Source: Gemmobacter denitrificans (GTDB lineage Bacteria; Pseudomonadota; Alphaproteobacteria; Rhodobacterales; Rhodobacteraceae). From it: a DNA stretch of 64,000 nt. Within the stretch, counting starts at the first letter, position 1. Each line of letters starts with the position of its first letter. The translations under genes and the position numbers were made by a program. The stretch is from the NCBI RefSeq assembly GCF_036964905.1, contig NZ_JBALHR010000001.1, forward strand, positions 372,001-436,000. The letters run 5' to 3'. The notes under the pieces were generated by a model. That model was not told the DNA's origin and searched no databases. It worked only from the letters and a program-made list of their open reading frames with translations. This document shows positions 24,754-32,823 of this stretch, one piece after another.

Positions 24754-24781
24754 AAAAAAAACGCCGGCGCGAAGCCGGCGT
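24754..24781 (-). terminator. intrinsic terminator of the small RNA candidate
   Basis: 8-bp GC stem ACGCCGGC/GCCGGCGT with a 5-base loop TTCGC and a T-run of at least seven on the minus strand (A-run 24754-24760 on plus). Confidence 0.8.
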
Positions 24782-24829
24782 CCAGTCTTTGAGGCAGGTT
24801 TCATACAGGCAAGAAACCTATCGAGCAGT
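24754..24829 (-). ncRNA. candidate small RNA with promoter and intrinsic terminator
   Basis: A self-contained transcription unit on the minus strand in a 311-bp gap. Promoter: TTGGAT (24864-24859), 17-bp spacer, TATAAG (24841-24836). Predicted start near A24829. The ~76-nt RNA holds a hairpin AGGTTTC/GAAACCT (7 bp, about 24820-24797) and ends with ACGCCGGC/GCCGGCGT (24781-24774/24768-24761) and seven to eight U. There is no start codon followed by a useful frame. Layout is that of a trans-acting, Hfq-type sRNA; hfq itself is in this window. I cannot match it to a named family. Confidence 0.65.
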
Positions 24830-24835
24830 GAGTTC

Positions 24836-24864
24836 CTTATACCCCGCCCTGCGCGGCGATCCAA
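24836..24864 (-). promoter_or_regulatory. sigma-70 promoter of the small RNA candidate
   Basis: TTGGAT, 17-bp spacer, TATAAG: one of the best housekeeping-type promoters by eye in the window. Confidence 0.6.
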
Positions 24865-24873
24865 GTTAAAAGT

Positions 24874-24902
24874 TTGAAAATCCTGTACAGTCCCACTAGT
24901 GT
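24874..24902 (+). promoter_or_regulatory. promoter of the solute-binding protein gene
   Basis: TTGAAA (24874-24879), 17-bp spacer, TAGTGT (24897-24902). Divergent from the small-RNA promoter, with 9 bp between the two -35 boxes, so the two units may share control. Supports the ATG at 24941 as the start rather than the GTG at 24899, which lies in the -10 box. Confidence 0.45.
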
Positions 24903-24940
24903 CCGCCCCAAGAAAAACAGGCATTCCGGAGATTGTTTCG

Positions 24941-26761
24941 ATGGCCGAGCGGGATTTTTTCAAAAGAATGCAGCGAATCCTTGCCGCTGCGGCAGTGGTT
25001 TTCTGCCCTGCGGCAGCCTGGGGCGACTCAGCCCGGCATGGCATCGCTATGTATGGCGAACCGGCTTTGCCACCGGATTTTGTGTCCCTGCCCTATGCCA
25101 ACCCGGATGCGCCCAAGGGCGGCCGGATCGTGCTGGGCGAAAATGGCGGCTTTGACAGCCTTAATCCCTTCATCGAAAAGGGCAAGGCCCCGCCGCAGGT
25201 GTCGCTTTACACGGTCGAGACGCTGATGGGCCGCAGTCTCGATGAACCCTTCTCGCTTTACGGCTTGCTGGCCGAATCGATCAGCACCGATTCTGACCGC
25301 AGCCATGTCGAATTCACCCTGCGTGAAGGGGCCAGATTCGCCGATGGCAGCCCGGTCACCCCCGAAGATGTGATCTGGTCGTTCGAAACCCTGGGCACGA
25401 AAGGCGCGCCGCGCTATCGCGGATCCTGGGCCAAGGTGGCGAAATCCGAAATCACCGGCCCGCGCAGCGTGAAATTCACCTTCAACACCGCTGACCGGGA
25501 ACTGCCGCTGATCCTTGGCCTGCGCCCGGTGCTGAAAAAGGCGCAGTGGGAGGGCAAGGATTTCACGGCCTCCACGCTTGAAGCGCCGATCGGCTCTGGC
25601 CCCTATGTGGTGGACAAGTTTGAACCGGGCCGGTTTGTCAGTTTCCGCAAGAACCCCGATTGGTGGGGCAAGGATCTGCCCTTCAACCGGGGCCTGCACA
25701 ATCTGGATGAAATCCGGATGGAATATTTCGGCATCGACACGGCGGCCTTTGAATCCTTCAAGGCGGGCCTGTTGTCGAGCTATCGTGAAACCAATCCCGC
25801 CAAATGGGCGACGAACTTCGATTTCCCGGCTGTGCAGGCCGGTGATGTGGTCAAGGCCGAAATCCCGCATGGCCGTCCTTCGGGGATCGAGGGGCTGGCC
25901 TTCAACACCCGCAAACCGCTGTTTGCCGATTGGCGGGTGCGCGAGGCGTTGATCCATGCCTTCAACTTCGAACTGGTGAACCAGACGCTGAATGGTGGTG
26001 TATTGCCGCGCATCACCTCGTATTTCTCCAACTCCACCCTTGGCATGGTTCCGGGTCAACCGGCCGAAGGACGGGTGCGCGAATTGCTGGATCCGTTCAA
26101 TGCCGAACTGCTGCCCGGCGCGCTGGAGGGCTATATCCTGCCCGCTTCCGACGGGTCGGAAGCCAACCGCAAGAACCTGCGCGTGGCCACCAGATTGCTG
26201 GAAGAGGCGGGCTGGACCGTGCAGGACGGCGTGCTGAAAAATGCCGCGGGCGAACCCTTCAGCTTTGAAATCCTGCTGACACAGGGCCAGGATGACATGA
26301 TCGGCGCCGCCAGCATCTATGTCGAGGCGCTGAAGCGGCTGGGCATTTCGGCGCGTATCTCCACCGTGGACTCGGCGCAATATGTGGAACGCACCAACAG
26401 CTACAACTTTGACATGACGCATTACATCCGCTCGCTTTCGCTCAGCCCCGGGAACGAACAGATGAATTACTGGGGCGCAAGAGGGGTGACCGAACCGGGC
26501 AGCCGCAACTGGCCCGGAATCAACTCACCCGCCGCCGAGGCGATGATTGCGGTGATGCTTTCGACCCAAGACCCGGCCGAGTTTACCGCAGCCGTACAGG
26601 CGCTGGACCGGGTGCTGATCACGGGGCGTTATGTCATTCCGATGTGGTATTCCCCCGTTGCAAGGCTGGCCCATCGCAGCAACTTGCGCTATCCCGAAAA
26701 GCTGCCGGTCTATGGGGATTGGCCGGGCTTTCAACCCGAGGTCTGGTGGGAAGAGCCGTGA
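24941..26761 (+). CDS. extracellular solute-binding protein family 5 (YejA-like)
   Basis: 606 residues from ATG 24941 (GGAG 9-10 nt upstream). A Sec signal peptide ends near AAWGD. The mature start HGIAMYGEPALPPDF...NPDAPKGG and GFDSLNPF are hallmarks of the YejA type of SBP family 5, which feeds peptides or microcin C-like compounds to YejBEF. Further family landmarks: EFTLREGARFADGSPVTPEDV, NTRKPLFADWRVREAL and YNFDMTHY. No permease or ATPase genes are next to it; the following genes are an entericidin and an unknown protein. It must work with a transporter encoded elsewhere, or the operon was split. Confidence 0.9.
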   Translation: MAERDFFKRMQRILAAAAVVFCPAAAWGDSARHGIAMYGEPALPPDFVSLPYANPDAPKGGRIVLGENGGFDSLNPFIEKGKAPPQVSLYTVETLMGRSLDEPFSLYGLLAESISTDSDRSHVEFTLREGARFADGSPVTPEDVIWSFETLGTKGAPRYRGSWAKVAKSEITGPRSVKFTFNTADRELPLILGLRPVLKKAQWEGKDFTASTLEAPIGSGPYVVDKFEPGRFVSFRKNPDWWGKDLPFNRGLHNLDEIRMEYFGIDTAAFESFKAGLLSSYRETNPAKWATNFDFPAVQAGDVVKAEIPHGRPSGIEGLAFNTRKPLFADWRVREALIHAFNFELVNQTLNGGVLPRITSYFSNSTLGMVPGQPAEGRVRELLDPFNAELLPGALEGYILPASDGSEANRKNLRVATRLLEEAGWTVQDGVLKNAAGEPFSFEILLTQGQDDMIGAASIYVEALKRLGISARISTVDSAQYVERTNSYNFDMTHYIRSLSLSPGNEQMNYWGARGVTEPGSRNWPGINSPAAEAMIAVMLSTQDPAEFTAAVQALDRVLITGRYVIPMWYSPVARLAHRSNLRYPEKLPVYGDWPGFQPEVWWEEP

Positions 26762-26826
26762 CACTGTTAACTGGCGTGCAAGCCAGAGGTGGTAACGGAA
26801 AATTGGCAGAAGGCAGAGGCAAGGAC

Positions 26827-26943
26827 ATGAGGAAATTGCTGCTGATTGCGGCGCTGGCCGCAGTTTCGGGATGTGCCACGGTCGATGGGATCGGGCGCGA
26901 TATATCCGGCGGGGCCAATCGCGTGGCGGGCTGGATCGGCTGA
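26827..26943 (+). CDS. entericidin A/B-family small lipoprotein
   Basis: 38 residues: MRKLLLIAALAAVSGCATVDGIGRDIS, a lipoprotein signal with lipobox VSGC and a short Gly-rich mature part containing the entericidin GxGxDI motif. ATG 26827 follows AGAGGCAAGG. Entericidins are outer-membrane lipoproteins described as antidote/toxin pairs in E. coli (EcnA/EcnB); here only one copy is present. It lies 65 bp after the binding-protein gene. A perfect CCGGCCAG/CTGGCCGG hairpin follows the stop (26956-26975) without a T-run. Confidence 0.85.
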   Translation: MRKLLLIAALAAVSGCATVDGIGRDISGGANRVAGWIG

Positions 26944-27011
26944 CCGGGCCGAACCCCGGCCAGACCACTGGCCGGCAAGTGGGCTGTTCGGGGGCTTAGG
27001 GGGTTGGGCGG

Positions 27012-27341
27012 GTGTCAGGATCCGTTGACGAATTGACCGAATTCGCCCTGCACCATCTGGTGGCGCGCAGTGATGGGCTGCGCCGCCTGCCCCGTGACCT
27101 TGTCGCCTTTCGTCCCGACTGCGCCCCTCTGGAACTGGTTCTGGCGCTGTCATTGGCGGCCAGCAGTCTGGAAAGCTCGTTTTCCGGCGAGGCGGATCAG
27201 GCCGCAGCCGCCGAGGCCTGGCGGCTTGCCGCCTTGCTGGCGGTCGATCTGCACATGATGCAACACCTGAACCTGCGCCATGTCTGCGCGGCGGATTATC
27301 TGGCCTATTGGCGCGGCCATGATCCCTATTTTCTGGGTTAG
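27012..27341 (+). CDS. hypothetical protein, all-helical
   Basis: 109 residues from a GTG start with GGGGG upstream. I do not recognise a family. The composition is Ala/Leu rich with charged residues and no signal or membrane helix; it ends DYLAYWRGHDPYFLG, with aromatic residues that look conserved. The stop overlaps the 3' end of the convergent regulator gene by 4 bp. Its codon use matches its neighbours, and the frame is free of stops through GC-rich sequence, so it is probably real but unproven. Confidence 0.6.
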   Translation: MSGSVDELTEFALHHLVARSDGLRRLPRDLVAFRPDCAPLELVLALSLAASSLESSFSGEADQAAAAEAWRLAALLAVDLHMMQHLNLRHVCAADYLAYWRGHDPYFLG

Positions 27342-27961
27342 ACCAGCGAGGTGACCCAGAGGATGGTGGCATCCTCTTCGCTCAGGCTGATCACATTATG
27401 GCCCATTGACGCATCGTAATAGGCGCTGTCGCCCCGGCGCAGATCGACCGGTTCGTAGAATTCGGTAAACAGCCGGACGATCCCTGTCAGGACATACAGG
27501 AATTCCTCGCCGTCATGGCGGACCCAGCCATCGAACTCTTCCAGATCGCGGGCGCGGATTGTGGCGCGATAGGGCAGCATCTGTTTGGCGCGCAGATGGC
27601 CGCCCAGCAATTCATGTTCATAGGTGACGGTGGCATGGCTTTGCCCCTGCCCCGATTTGGTCACCGCCAGCCGCCCGTTCACCTGCGTCCGCGACGGCGG
27701 CGTGAACAGCTGCGGCACCGAAATGGCCAGCCCTTCGGCCAGTTTCTTCAGCGCCTCATAGGTCGGCGACATCTGGCCGTTTTCGATTTTCGACAGGGTC
27801 GAACGCGCAAGCCCGGCCTTTACGGCCGCCTGTTCCAGCGTCCAGCCCTTGGCCTTGCGCAATTCGCGCACGCGTGTGCCAAGGTTCAGCGGCTCGACTG
27901 GGCTGTCGGCTCCGGTTTCGCGCGCAATGCGGATCAGCGAGGGAGGTTCACCTTTGCTCAT
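27338..27961 (-). CDS. XRE-family regulator with C-terminal cupin domain
   Basis: 207 residues from ATG 27961. Helix-turn-helix at about 28-80: VRELRKAKGWTLEQAAVKAGLARSTLSKIENGQ, followed by PTYEALKKLAEGL. A cupin domain fills the C-terminal half (HDGEEFLYVLTG, GDSAYYDASMGHN), which in this family binds a small effector. It is divergent from the acyl-CoA ligase/DsbA/MFS operon with 66 bp between start codons, so it probably controls that operon and itself. An in-frame ATG 12 bp further upstream is possible. Confidence 0.9.
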   Translation of the reverse strand: MSKGEPPSLIRIARETGADSPVEPLNLGTRVRELRKAKGWTLEQAAVKAGLARSTLSKIENGQMSPTYEALKKLAEGLAISVPQLFTPPSRTQVNGRLAVTKSGQGQSHATVTYEHELLGGHLRAKQMLPYRATIRARDLEEFDGWVRHDGEEFLYVLTGIVRLFTEFYEPVDLRRGDSAYYDASMGHNVISLSEEDATILWVTSLV

Positions 27962-28027
27962 GCTTCTGTGCATTACGGCAGGCCAGCGCGTCTTGCAACG
28001 GCAGGTTGGCGGCGCTAGCAACGCCAT
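27962..28027. promoter_or_regulatory. divergent control region of the ligase/DsbA/MFS operon
   Basis: 66 bp between the XRE-cupin gene and the ligase gene. Contains GCAACG twice in direct repeat, 23 bp apart (about 27997 and 28019), and the interrupted symmetry GTTG...CAAC. Likely operator region for the XRE-cupin regulator. Confidence 0.35.
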
Positions 28028-29521
28028 ATGTCAGTTGCAAATGCCCCTTTCCCTGCCACGGCCCCGTTCAATCTGGCGCGGCATGTTCTGGCGCGGGGCG
28101 AAAGCCTGCCCGACAAGCCCGCCATGCAGATCCTGCGCCCTACAGGCGCGGAACGCTGGAGCTATGGCCGCCTGATCGCCGCGGTGCGTGGTGTGGGCCA
28201 TGGGTTGCTGGCGCGCGGGCTGCTGCCCGGGGATCGGGTGCTTTTGCGTCTGGGCAACGGGCCGGAATTTCCGCTGGCCTTTCTGGGGGCCATCGCCGCG
28301 GGTCTGGTGCCGGTGCCCACATCGGCGCAGGCAACCCGGGCCGAGATCACGCCCATGGCCGCCCGCATCGGCCCACGCCTTGTGGTGGCAGGCGACGGGA
28401 TTGCCCTGCCGGAAGGCGAAACCCCGGTGCTGCCCGCGCCCGATTTGCTGCGCATGGCCGAACTGCCGCCCTGCGATTGGCACATGGGCGATGCAGAACG
28501 CCCGGGCTATATCATCTTCACCTCGGGCACGACTGGCCAGCCGCAGGCCGTGGTGCATGCCCATCGGGCCATTCTGGGCCGCGCGTTCATGCATGAGGGC
28601 TGGGAAGGGCTGGGCGAAAGTGACCGGCTGTTGCATGCCGGGGCCTTCAACTGGACCTATACGCTTGGCACCGGGCTGATGGACCCCTGGACGCTGGGCG
28701 CAACGGCGCTGATCCCCGGCCCCGGGGTGACGCCCGCGCAATTACCGCTGTTGCTCAAGCGTTTTGACGCGACCATCCTGGCCGCAGCGCCGGGGGTGTT
28801 CCGCCAGATGCTGCGCGCACCTCTGCCCGCCTTGCCGCGCCTGCGCCATGGATTATCCGCTGGCGAAAGCCTGCCCGCTGCCCTGCGAAGTGCCTGGCAA
28901 GACGCCACCGGCACCGATCTGCACGAAGCAATCGGGCTTTCGGAATGTTCCACATTTGTGTCGGGCAGCCCGTCGCGGCCCGCCCCCATCGGCAGCACCG
29001 GCTATCCACAGCCCGGGCGGCAGGTGGCGGTTCTGGGGGCGGATGGCCCCGCCGATCTGGGGGGCCTGGCCATCCATCGCAGCGATCCGGGGTTGATGCT
29101 GGGCTATCTGGACGATCCCGCCGCCACCGATGCCCGCTTCCGCGGCGACTGGTTCCTGACCGGCGATCAGGTCGAACGCCTGGCCGATGGTGCCTTGCGC
29201 TTTCTGGGCCGCACGGATGATCAAATGAACCCGGGTGGCTTTCGCGTCTCGCCGCTGGAGGTGGAGGCCGCGCTGGAGGGCCTGCCCGGCGCCCGCGAAT
29301 GGGCAGTGGCCGAGGTGGAGGTAAAGCCCGGCAGTCGGGTGATCTGCTGCTTTTACCTTGCCGAGGCCCCGCTGGACCCTGCCGCATTGGCAGCCCATGC
29401 CGAAACCCGTCTGGCCCGCTATCGCCAGCCCCGCCTGTGGCAGCACATCGCCACCCTGCCCCGCAATGCCAATGGCAAGCTTGACCGTCGCGCGCTGGCC
29501 GCGCTCTGGAGCCCTGAATGA
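28028..29521 (+). CDS. AMP-dependent acyl/aryl-CoA ligase (benzoate-CoA-ligase-like)
   Basis: 497 residues. Adenylate-forming enzyme: P-loop IIFTSGTTGQPQAV, A5-like IGLSECSTF, A7 WFLTGDQ, A8 RTDDQMNPGGFRVSP and A10 NANGKLDR with the catalytic Lys. Overall pattern is nearest to aryl/medium-chain acid-CoA ligases such as benzoate-CoA ligases; the substrate is not determinable by eye. It overlaps the DsbA-family gene by 4 bp, which overlaps the MFS gene by 4 bp: one coupled operon divergent from an XRE-cupin regulator. This suggests activation of an imported or internal carboxylic acid under effector control. Confidence 0.88.
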   Translation: MSVANAPFPATAPFNLARHVLARGESLPDKPAMQILRPTGAERWSYGRLIAAVRGVGHGLLARGLLPGDRVLLRLGNGPEFPLAFLGAIAAGLVPVPTSAQATRAEITPMAARIGPRLVVAGDGIALPEGETPVLPAPDLLRMAELPPCDWHMGDAERPGYIIFTSGTTGQPQAVVHAHRAILGRAFMHEGWEGLGESDRLLHAGAFNWTYTLGTGLMDPWTLGATALIPGPGVTPAQLPLLLKRFDATILAAAPGVFRQMLRAPLPALPRLRHGLSAGESLPAALRSAWQDATGTDLHEAIGLSECSTFVSGSPSRPAPIGSTGYPQPGRQVAVLGADGPADLGGLAIHRSDPGLMLGYLDDPAATDARFRGDWFLTGDQVERLADGALRFLGRTDDQMNPGGFRVSPLEVEAALEGLPGAREWAVAEVEVKPGSRVICCFYLAEAPLDPAALAAHAETRLARYRQPRLWQHIATLPRNANGKLDRRALAALWSPE

Positions 29522-30159
29522 TCCGTCTCGACATTTTCGCCGATCCCGCCTGCCCCTGGTGTTATCTGGGCAAGGCCAATCTGGATCGGGCGCTGGAATC
29601 GCGCGCCGACCATCCCTTCCTGCTGGAATGGCATCCGTTCCAATTGAACCCCGGCATGCCGCGTGACGGGGTGCCACGGGCGGACCACCTGCTGCGCATT
29701 TTCGGCACGCAAAGCCGCACGGTCGAAGCACATCTGCGGCTGGCCGAACTGGGCCGCGCTGCCGGGCTGGATTTCGATTTCGAAAAGATGACCCGCGAAC
29801 CCAACACTTTCGATGCGCTGCGGCTCATCCATTGGGCGGGGCTTGAGGGGCGGCAATCGGCCATGGTGGCGGCGCTGTTCCGCGCGCATTGGCGCGAAGG
29901 CCGCGATATCGGCAACCCCGAGGTTCTGGCCGATCTTGCCCAACAGGCGGGGCTGGATCGCGCGGCGATGGTGCGTCTGCTGGCCAGCGATGCGGATGCA
30001 GGCCCCCTGCGCGACCGCATCCACCATGCCCGCCAGCGCGGCGTGACTTCGGTGCCGACCTTCATTCTGGCCGATCATTATGTGATTTCAGGGGCGCAAA
30101 GCCCGGAGTTCTGGATGCAGGTGATGGATGATCTTGCGCAGCAGGGGCAGGTTCAATGA
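29518..30159 (+). CDS. DsbA-family (FrnE-like) oxidoreductase
   Basis: 213 residues, no signal peptide, so cytoplasmic. Thioredoxin fold with an inserted helical domain: IFADPACPWCYLGK gives the CPWC active site, then FLLEWHPFQLNP and GVTSVPTFILADHYVISGAQ with the cis-Pro. This is the FrnE/DsbA-like group often found in polyketide or aromatic compound pathways and including 2-hydroxychromene-2-carboxylate isomerase relatives. Coupled by ATGA overlaps to the ligase upstream and the MFS gene downstream. Possible job: thiol-dependent isomerisation or redox step on the CoA ester or its precursor (inference). Confidence 0.87.
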   Translation: MIRLDIFADPACPWCYLGKANLDRALESRADHPFLLEWHPFQLNPGMPRDGVPRADHLLRIFGTQSRTVEAHLRLAELGRAAGLDFDFEKMTREPNTFDALRLIHWAGLEGRQSAMVAALFRAHWREGRDIGNPEVLADLAQQAGLDRAAMVRLLASDADAGPLRDRIHHARQRGVTSVPTFILADHYVISGAQSPEFWMQVMDDLAQQGQVQ

Positions 30160-31358
30160 CCCGGAAAGCCCTGGGCCAAGGCGAATTCATCGCCATGACG
30201 GCCATGCTCTTTGCCGTCATCGCCTTTTCCATTGATGCGATGTTGCCCGCCCTGCCGGAAATCGCAACTGAACTGACGCCTGCCACCCCCAACCGGGCGC
30301 AGCTGATCGTGACATCCTTTGTGCTGGGCATGGGCTTGGGCACTTTCGTGGCGGGGCCCTTGTCGGATGCGCTTGGGCGCAAGACCGTCATTCTGGGCGG
30401 GATAGGGCTTTACACGATCGCAGCGCTGATCGCAGCGGTGGCGCCCACGCTGGAAACCGTTCTGGCGGCGCGGGTCTTGCAAGGGATCGGGGCTGCGGGA
30501 CCGCGTGTCGTATCGCTGGCCATGGTGCGTGACCTGTACAAGGGGCGCGAAATGGCGCGCGTTGTCAGCTTTGCCATGATGATCTTCACCCTTGTGCCCG
30601 CCATTGCGCCGCTGATGGGCAGCGTTGTCATTTCGGCCTTTGGCTGGCGCGCGATCTTCGGGGCCTTCATCGTCTTTGCGGCCCTTGCCGGGCTGTGGCT
30701 GGGCCTGCGCCAGCCGGAAACCCTGCCGCGCGAAAGCCGTCGCCGCTTGCAGCCCGCAGTGCTATGGGCCGCCCTGTGCGAGGTTCTGGCCCATCCGGTG
30801 GTGCGCAGCGCGATCATGGTGCAGACCCTGTGCTTTGCCTGCCTCTTTGGCACCCTGTCCGCCACCCAACCGATCTTTGATGAAACCTTTGGACGGGCCG
30901 ACAGCTTCCCGCTGTGGTTTGCCCTGATCGCGGTTCTGTCGGGCAGTGCCAGTCTGATCAATGCCGCGCTGGTGGTGCGGCTGGGGATGCGGCTTCTGGT
31001 GACCGCAACGCTTTTGGCCCAGATCGGCCTGTCGCTGGGCTTTGCCTTGATCCTGCCGCTGACCGACCTGGCCAGCCCGCTCAGCTTTGGGCTTTACATC
31101 GGCTGGACGGTCGGCGTCTTCATGATGGCGGGGCTTACCCTCGGCAATCTGAACGCACTGGCGCTGGAGCCGATGGGGCATATCGCGGGCATGGCCGCAT
31201 CGGTCTGCGGGGCGATTGCCACAGTGGCGGCGGTGGCCCTGGCCATCCCGCTTGGCCTGGCGTTTGACGGCACGCCGGTGCCGCTGGCCTATGGTATCAG
31301 CGCGCTCAGCCTGATCGGGGCGCTGCTGATGCGCTGGATGCCCGGGCGGCAGAACTGA
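30156..31358 (+). CDS. Bcr/CflA-type drug-resistance MFS transporter
   Basis: 400 residues with twelve predicted transmembrane helices. MFS signature GPLSDALGRKTVILGG between helices 2 and 3, and AARVLQGIGAAGPRVVSLAMVRDLY matches the Bcr/CflA family motif; SIDAMLPALPEI in helix 1 is also typical. Efflux from cytoplasm by proton antiport is expected. As the last gene of a coupled operon with a ligase and a DsbA-like protein, it may export the compound handled by them. Confidence 0.9.
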   Translation: MTRKALGQGEFIAMTAMLFAVIAFSIDAMLPALPEIATELTPATPNRAQLIVTSFVLGMGLGTFVAGPLSDALGRKTVILGGIGLYTIAALIAAVAPTLETVLAARVLQGIGAAGPRVVSLAMVRDLYKGREMARVVSFAMMIFTLVPAIAPLMGSVVISAFGWRAIFGAFIVFAALAGLWLGLRQPETLPRESRRRLQPAVLWAALCEVLAHPVVRSAIMVQTLCFACLFGTLSATQPIFDETFGRADSFPLWFALIAVLSGSASLINAALVVRLGMRLLVTATLLAQIGLSLGFALILPLTDLASPLSFGLYIGWTVGVFMMAGLTLGNLNALALEPMGHIAGMAASVCGAIATVAAVALAIPLGLAFDGTPVPLAYGISALSLIGALLMRWMPGRQN

Positions 31359-31501
31359 CCCGGAAATCATCAATTCAGGGGTGAATTCGGTTGAATATGC
31401 CCCTATCGCCACGCTCTTTCCACATTTGTGCCCAGCTTCGCCGTTAACCCCCATTTCCACAGGGGCAAGACATCGACCATTTTGGACACAGAGGACAGAA
31501 C

Positions 31502-32770
31502 ATGACCACAACCACCCTTACCGGCTTTCAGGTCACCTTCTCCGGCAGCACTGCGACGGCCGTCACCAGCTCGACCATGACCTGGGTTGCCGATGAACGC
31601 TACAACTTCCGCTACGATTTCGATGCAGCTGGCACCGGTTTCCGTTCGATCGCAATCGAAGATGGCCGTGGCGTGATCGATTATGAAACCCGTCTCGGCG
31701 CCAACCGGATTGACCTGAACAGCGTCGCTTCGGTGGCCGAATATCAGTGGGGCACCACCAAAGAATCGCTGATCCTGCGTATTGCCACCAGCAACCCGAA
31801 CGTGTTCCACTTCTTCGTTCTGGATGGCGATCCGCTGCCGAGCTTCACCTCGGCAAGCGTTTACAACAGCTTCATCGCCTCGCTGACTGCGGTTACCTCG
31901 GTTCCGGAAGACATGGAACGTGGCCACCGTCCGGGCCAGCTGATTTCGCTGCACCGTGTCGAAGCGGTGACCGGCACCTCGGAAAACGATGCGATCACCG
32001 GTGTGAACGGCACCGATGACTGGTCGATCAAGGGCGTTCTGGCGGGCGAAGGCAATGACACTGTCAACGGTCTGACCGGCAATGATCGCCTGAGCGGTGA
32101 AGAAGGCAATGACTCGATCAATGGTCTGGCTGGCAATGACCGCATCGAAGGCGGCGCCGATGCCGATACGCTGAATGGTGGCGACGGCAATGACACGATT
32201 GATGGTGGCACCCATGCCGACGTGATCACCGGCGGCAACGGCGAGGACCGGCTTAATGGCGGTTCGGGCAATGACAACCTGTCGGGCGATGCTGGCAATG
32301 ACACGATCACCGGCGGCCTTGGCAATGACAACATCAACGGCGGTGCTGATAATGATGTTCTGTCGGGTGTGAACGGAAATGACACCATTAATGGTGGAAC
32401 GGGCAATGACAACATCAAGGGCGGTGTTGGTATTGACAGCCTGCTGGGCGGCGATGGCAATGACACCCTTCATGGCGGTTCGAGCGCGGATACCATCAAT
32501 GGCGGTAACGGCAATGACATCCTGACCGGTGGATCGGGTGCCGATACCTTCGTCTTTGCAGCTGGCTTTGGCAACGATCTGGTCCGCGACTTCCGCAACG
32601 ATGCTGATACGCTGTCCTTCTCGTCGGCCCTGGCTGCAGACGTGACTGCCGCAATGGACGCAGCCGTTCAGGATGGCCGCGACGTGATCTTCACCTTCGC
32701 AGGTGGCGAAGTTCTGGAACTGCGCAATACCCAGAAGGCTGATCTGCTGGACGATATCACCATCGTCTGA
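31502..32770 (+). CDS. RTX calcium-binding repeat protein with novel N-terminal domain
   Basis: 422 residues; ATG 31502 follows AGAGGACAG. Residues 1-155 form a domain I cannot name, rich in beta-type sequence (LTGFQVTFSG, MTWVADERYNFRYDF, ESLILRIATSNPNVFHFFV). Residues about 160-345 contain about 20 RTX nonapeptides (GGxGNDxIxG), then a T1SS-like tail (DTFVFAAGFGNDLVRDF, VLELRNTQ). No signal peptide. Base composition is less GC-rich than the neighbours. Upstream lies an AATTCA-GGGG-TGAATT palindrome (31372-31387). Probably an abundant exported or surface-layer protein. Confidence 0.83.
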   Translation: MTTTTLTGFQVTFSGSTATAVTSSTMTWVADERYNFRYDFDAAGTGFRSIAIEDGRGVIDYETRLGANRIDLNSVASVAEYQWGTTKESLILRIATSNPNVFHFFVLDGDPLPSFTSASVYNSFIASLTAVTSVPEDMERGHRPGQLISLHRVEAVTGTSENDAITGVNGTDDWSIKGVLAGEGNDTVNGLTGNDRLSGEEGNDSINGLAGNDRIEGGADADTLNGGDGNDTIDGGTHADVITGGNGEDRLNGGSGNDNLSGDAGNDTITGGLGNDNINGGADNDVLSGVNGNDTINGGTGNDNIKGGVGIDSLLGGDGNDTLHGGSSADTINGGNGNDILTGGSGADTFVFAAGFGNDLVRDFRNDADTLSFSSALAADVTAAMDAAVQDGRDVIFTFAGGEVLELRNTQKADLLDDITIV

Positions 32771-32792
32771 TCACCCAACGATCTCGACAAGG

Positions 32793-32817
32793 GGGCCCGG
32801 CACATTGCCGGGCCCTT
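32793..32817 (+). terminator. terminator between convergent RTX gene and mfd
   Basis: GGGCCCGGC (32793-32801), loop ACATT, GCCGGGCCC (32807-32815), then TTCTG. Poor T-run but a very stable stem placed 22 bp after the RTX stop. Confidence 0.6.
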
Positions 32818-32823
32818 CTGCAT

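Noticed and set aside
26956..26975. Intrinsic terminator after the entericidin gene
   Set aside because: The 8-bp hairpin is perfect but followed by CAAGTGGG rather than a T-run.
32040..32560. Short tandem DNA repeats that could suggest a CRISPR or satellite
   Set aside because: They follow the 27-bp coding period of RTX nonapeptides, vary in sequence and stay in frame, so they are protein repeats. The same applies at 1250-1600 and 15340-15660.
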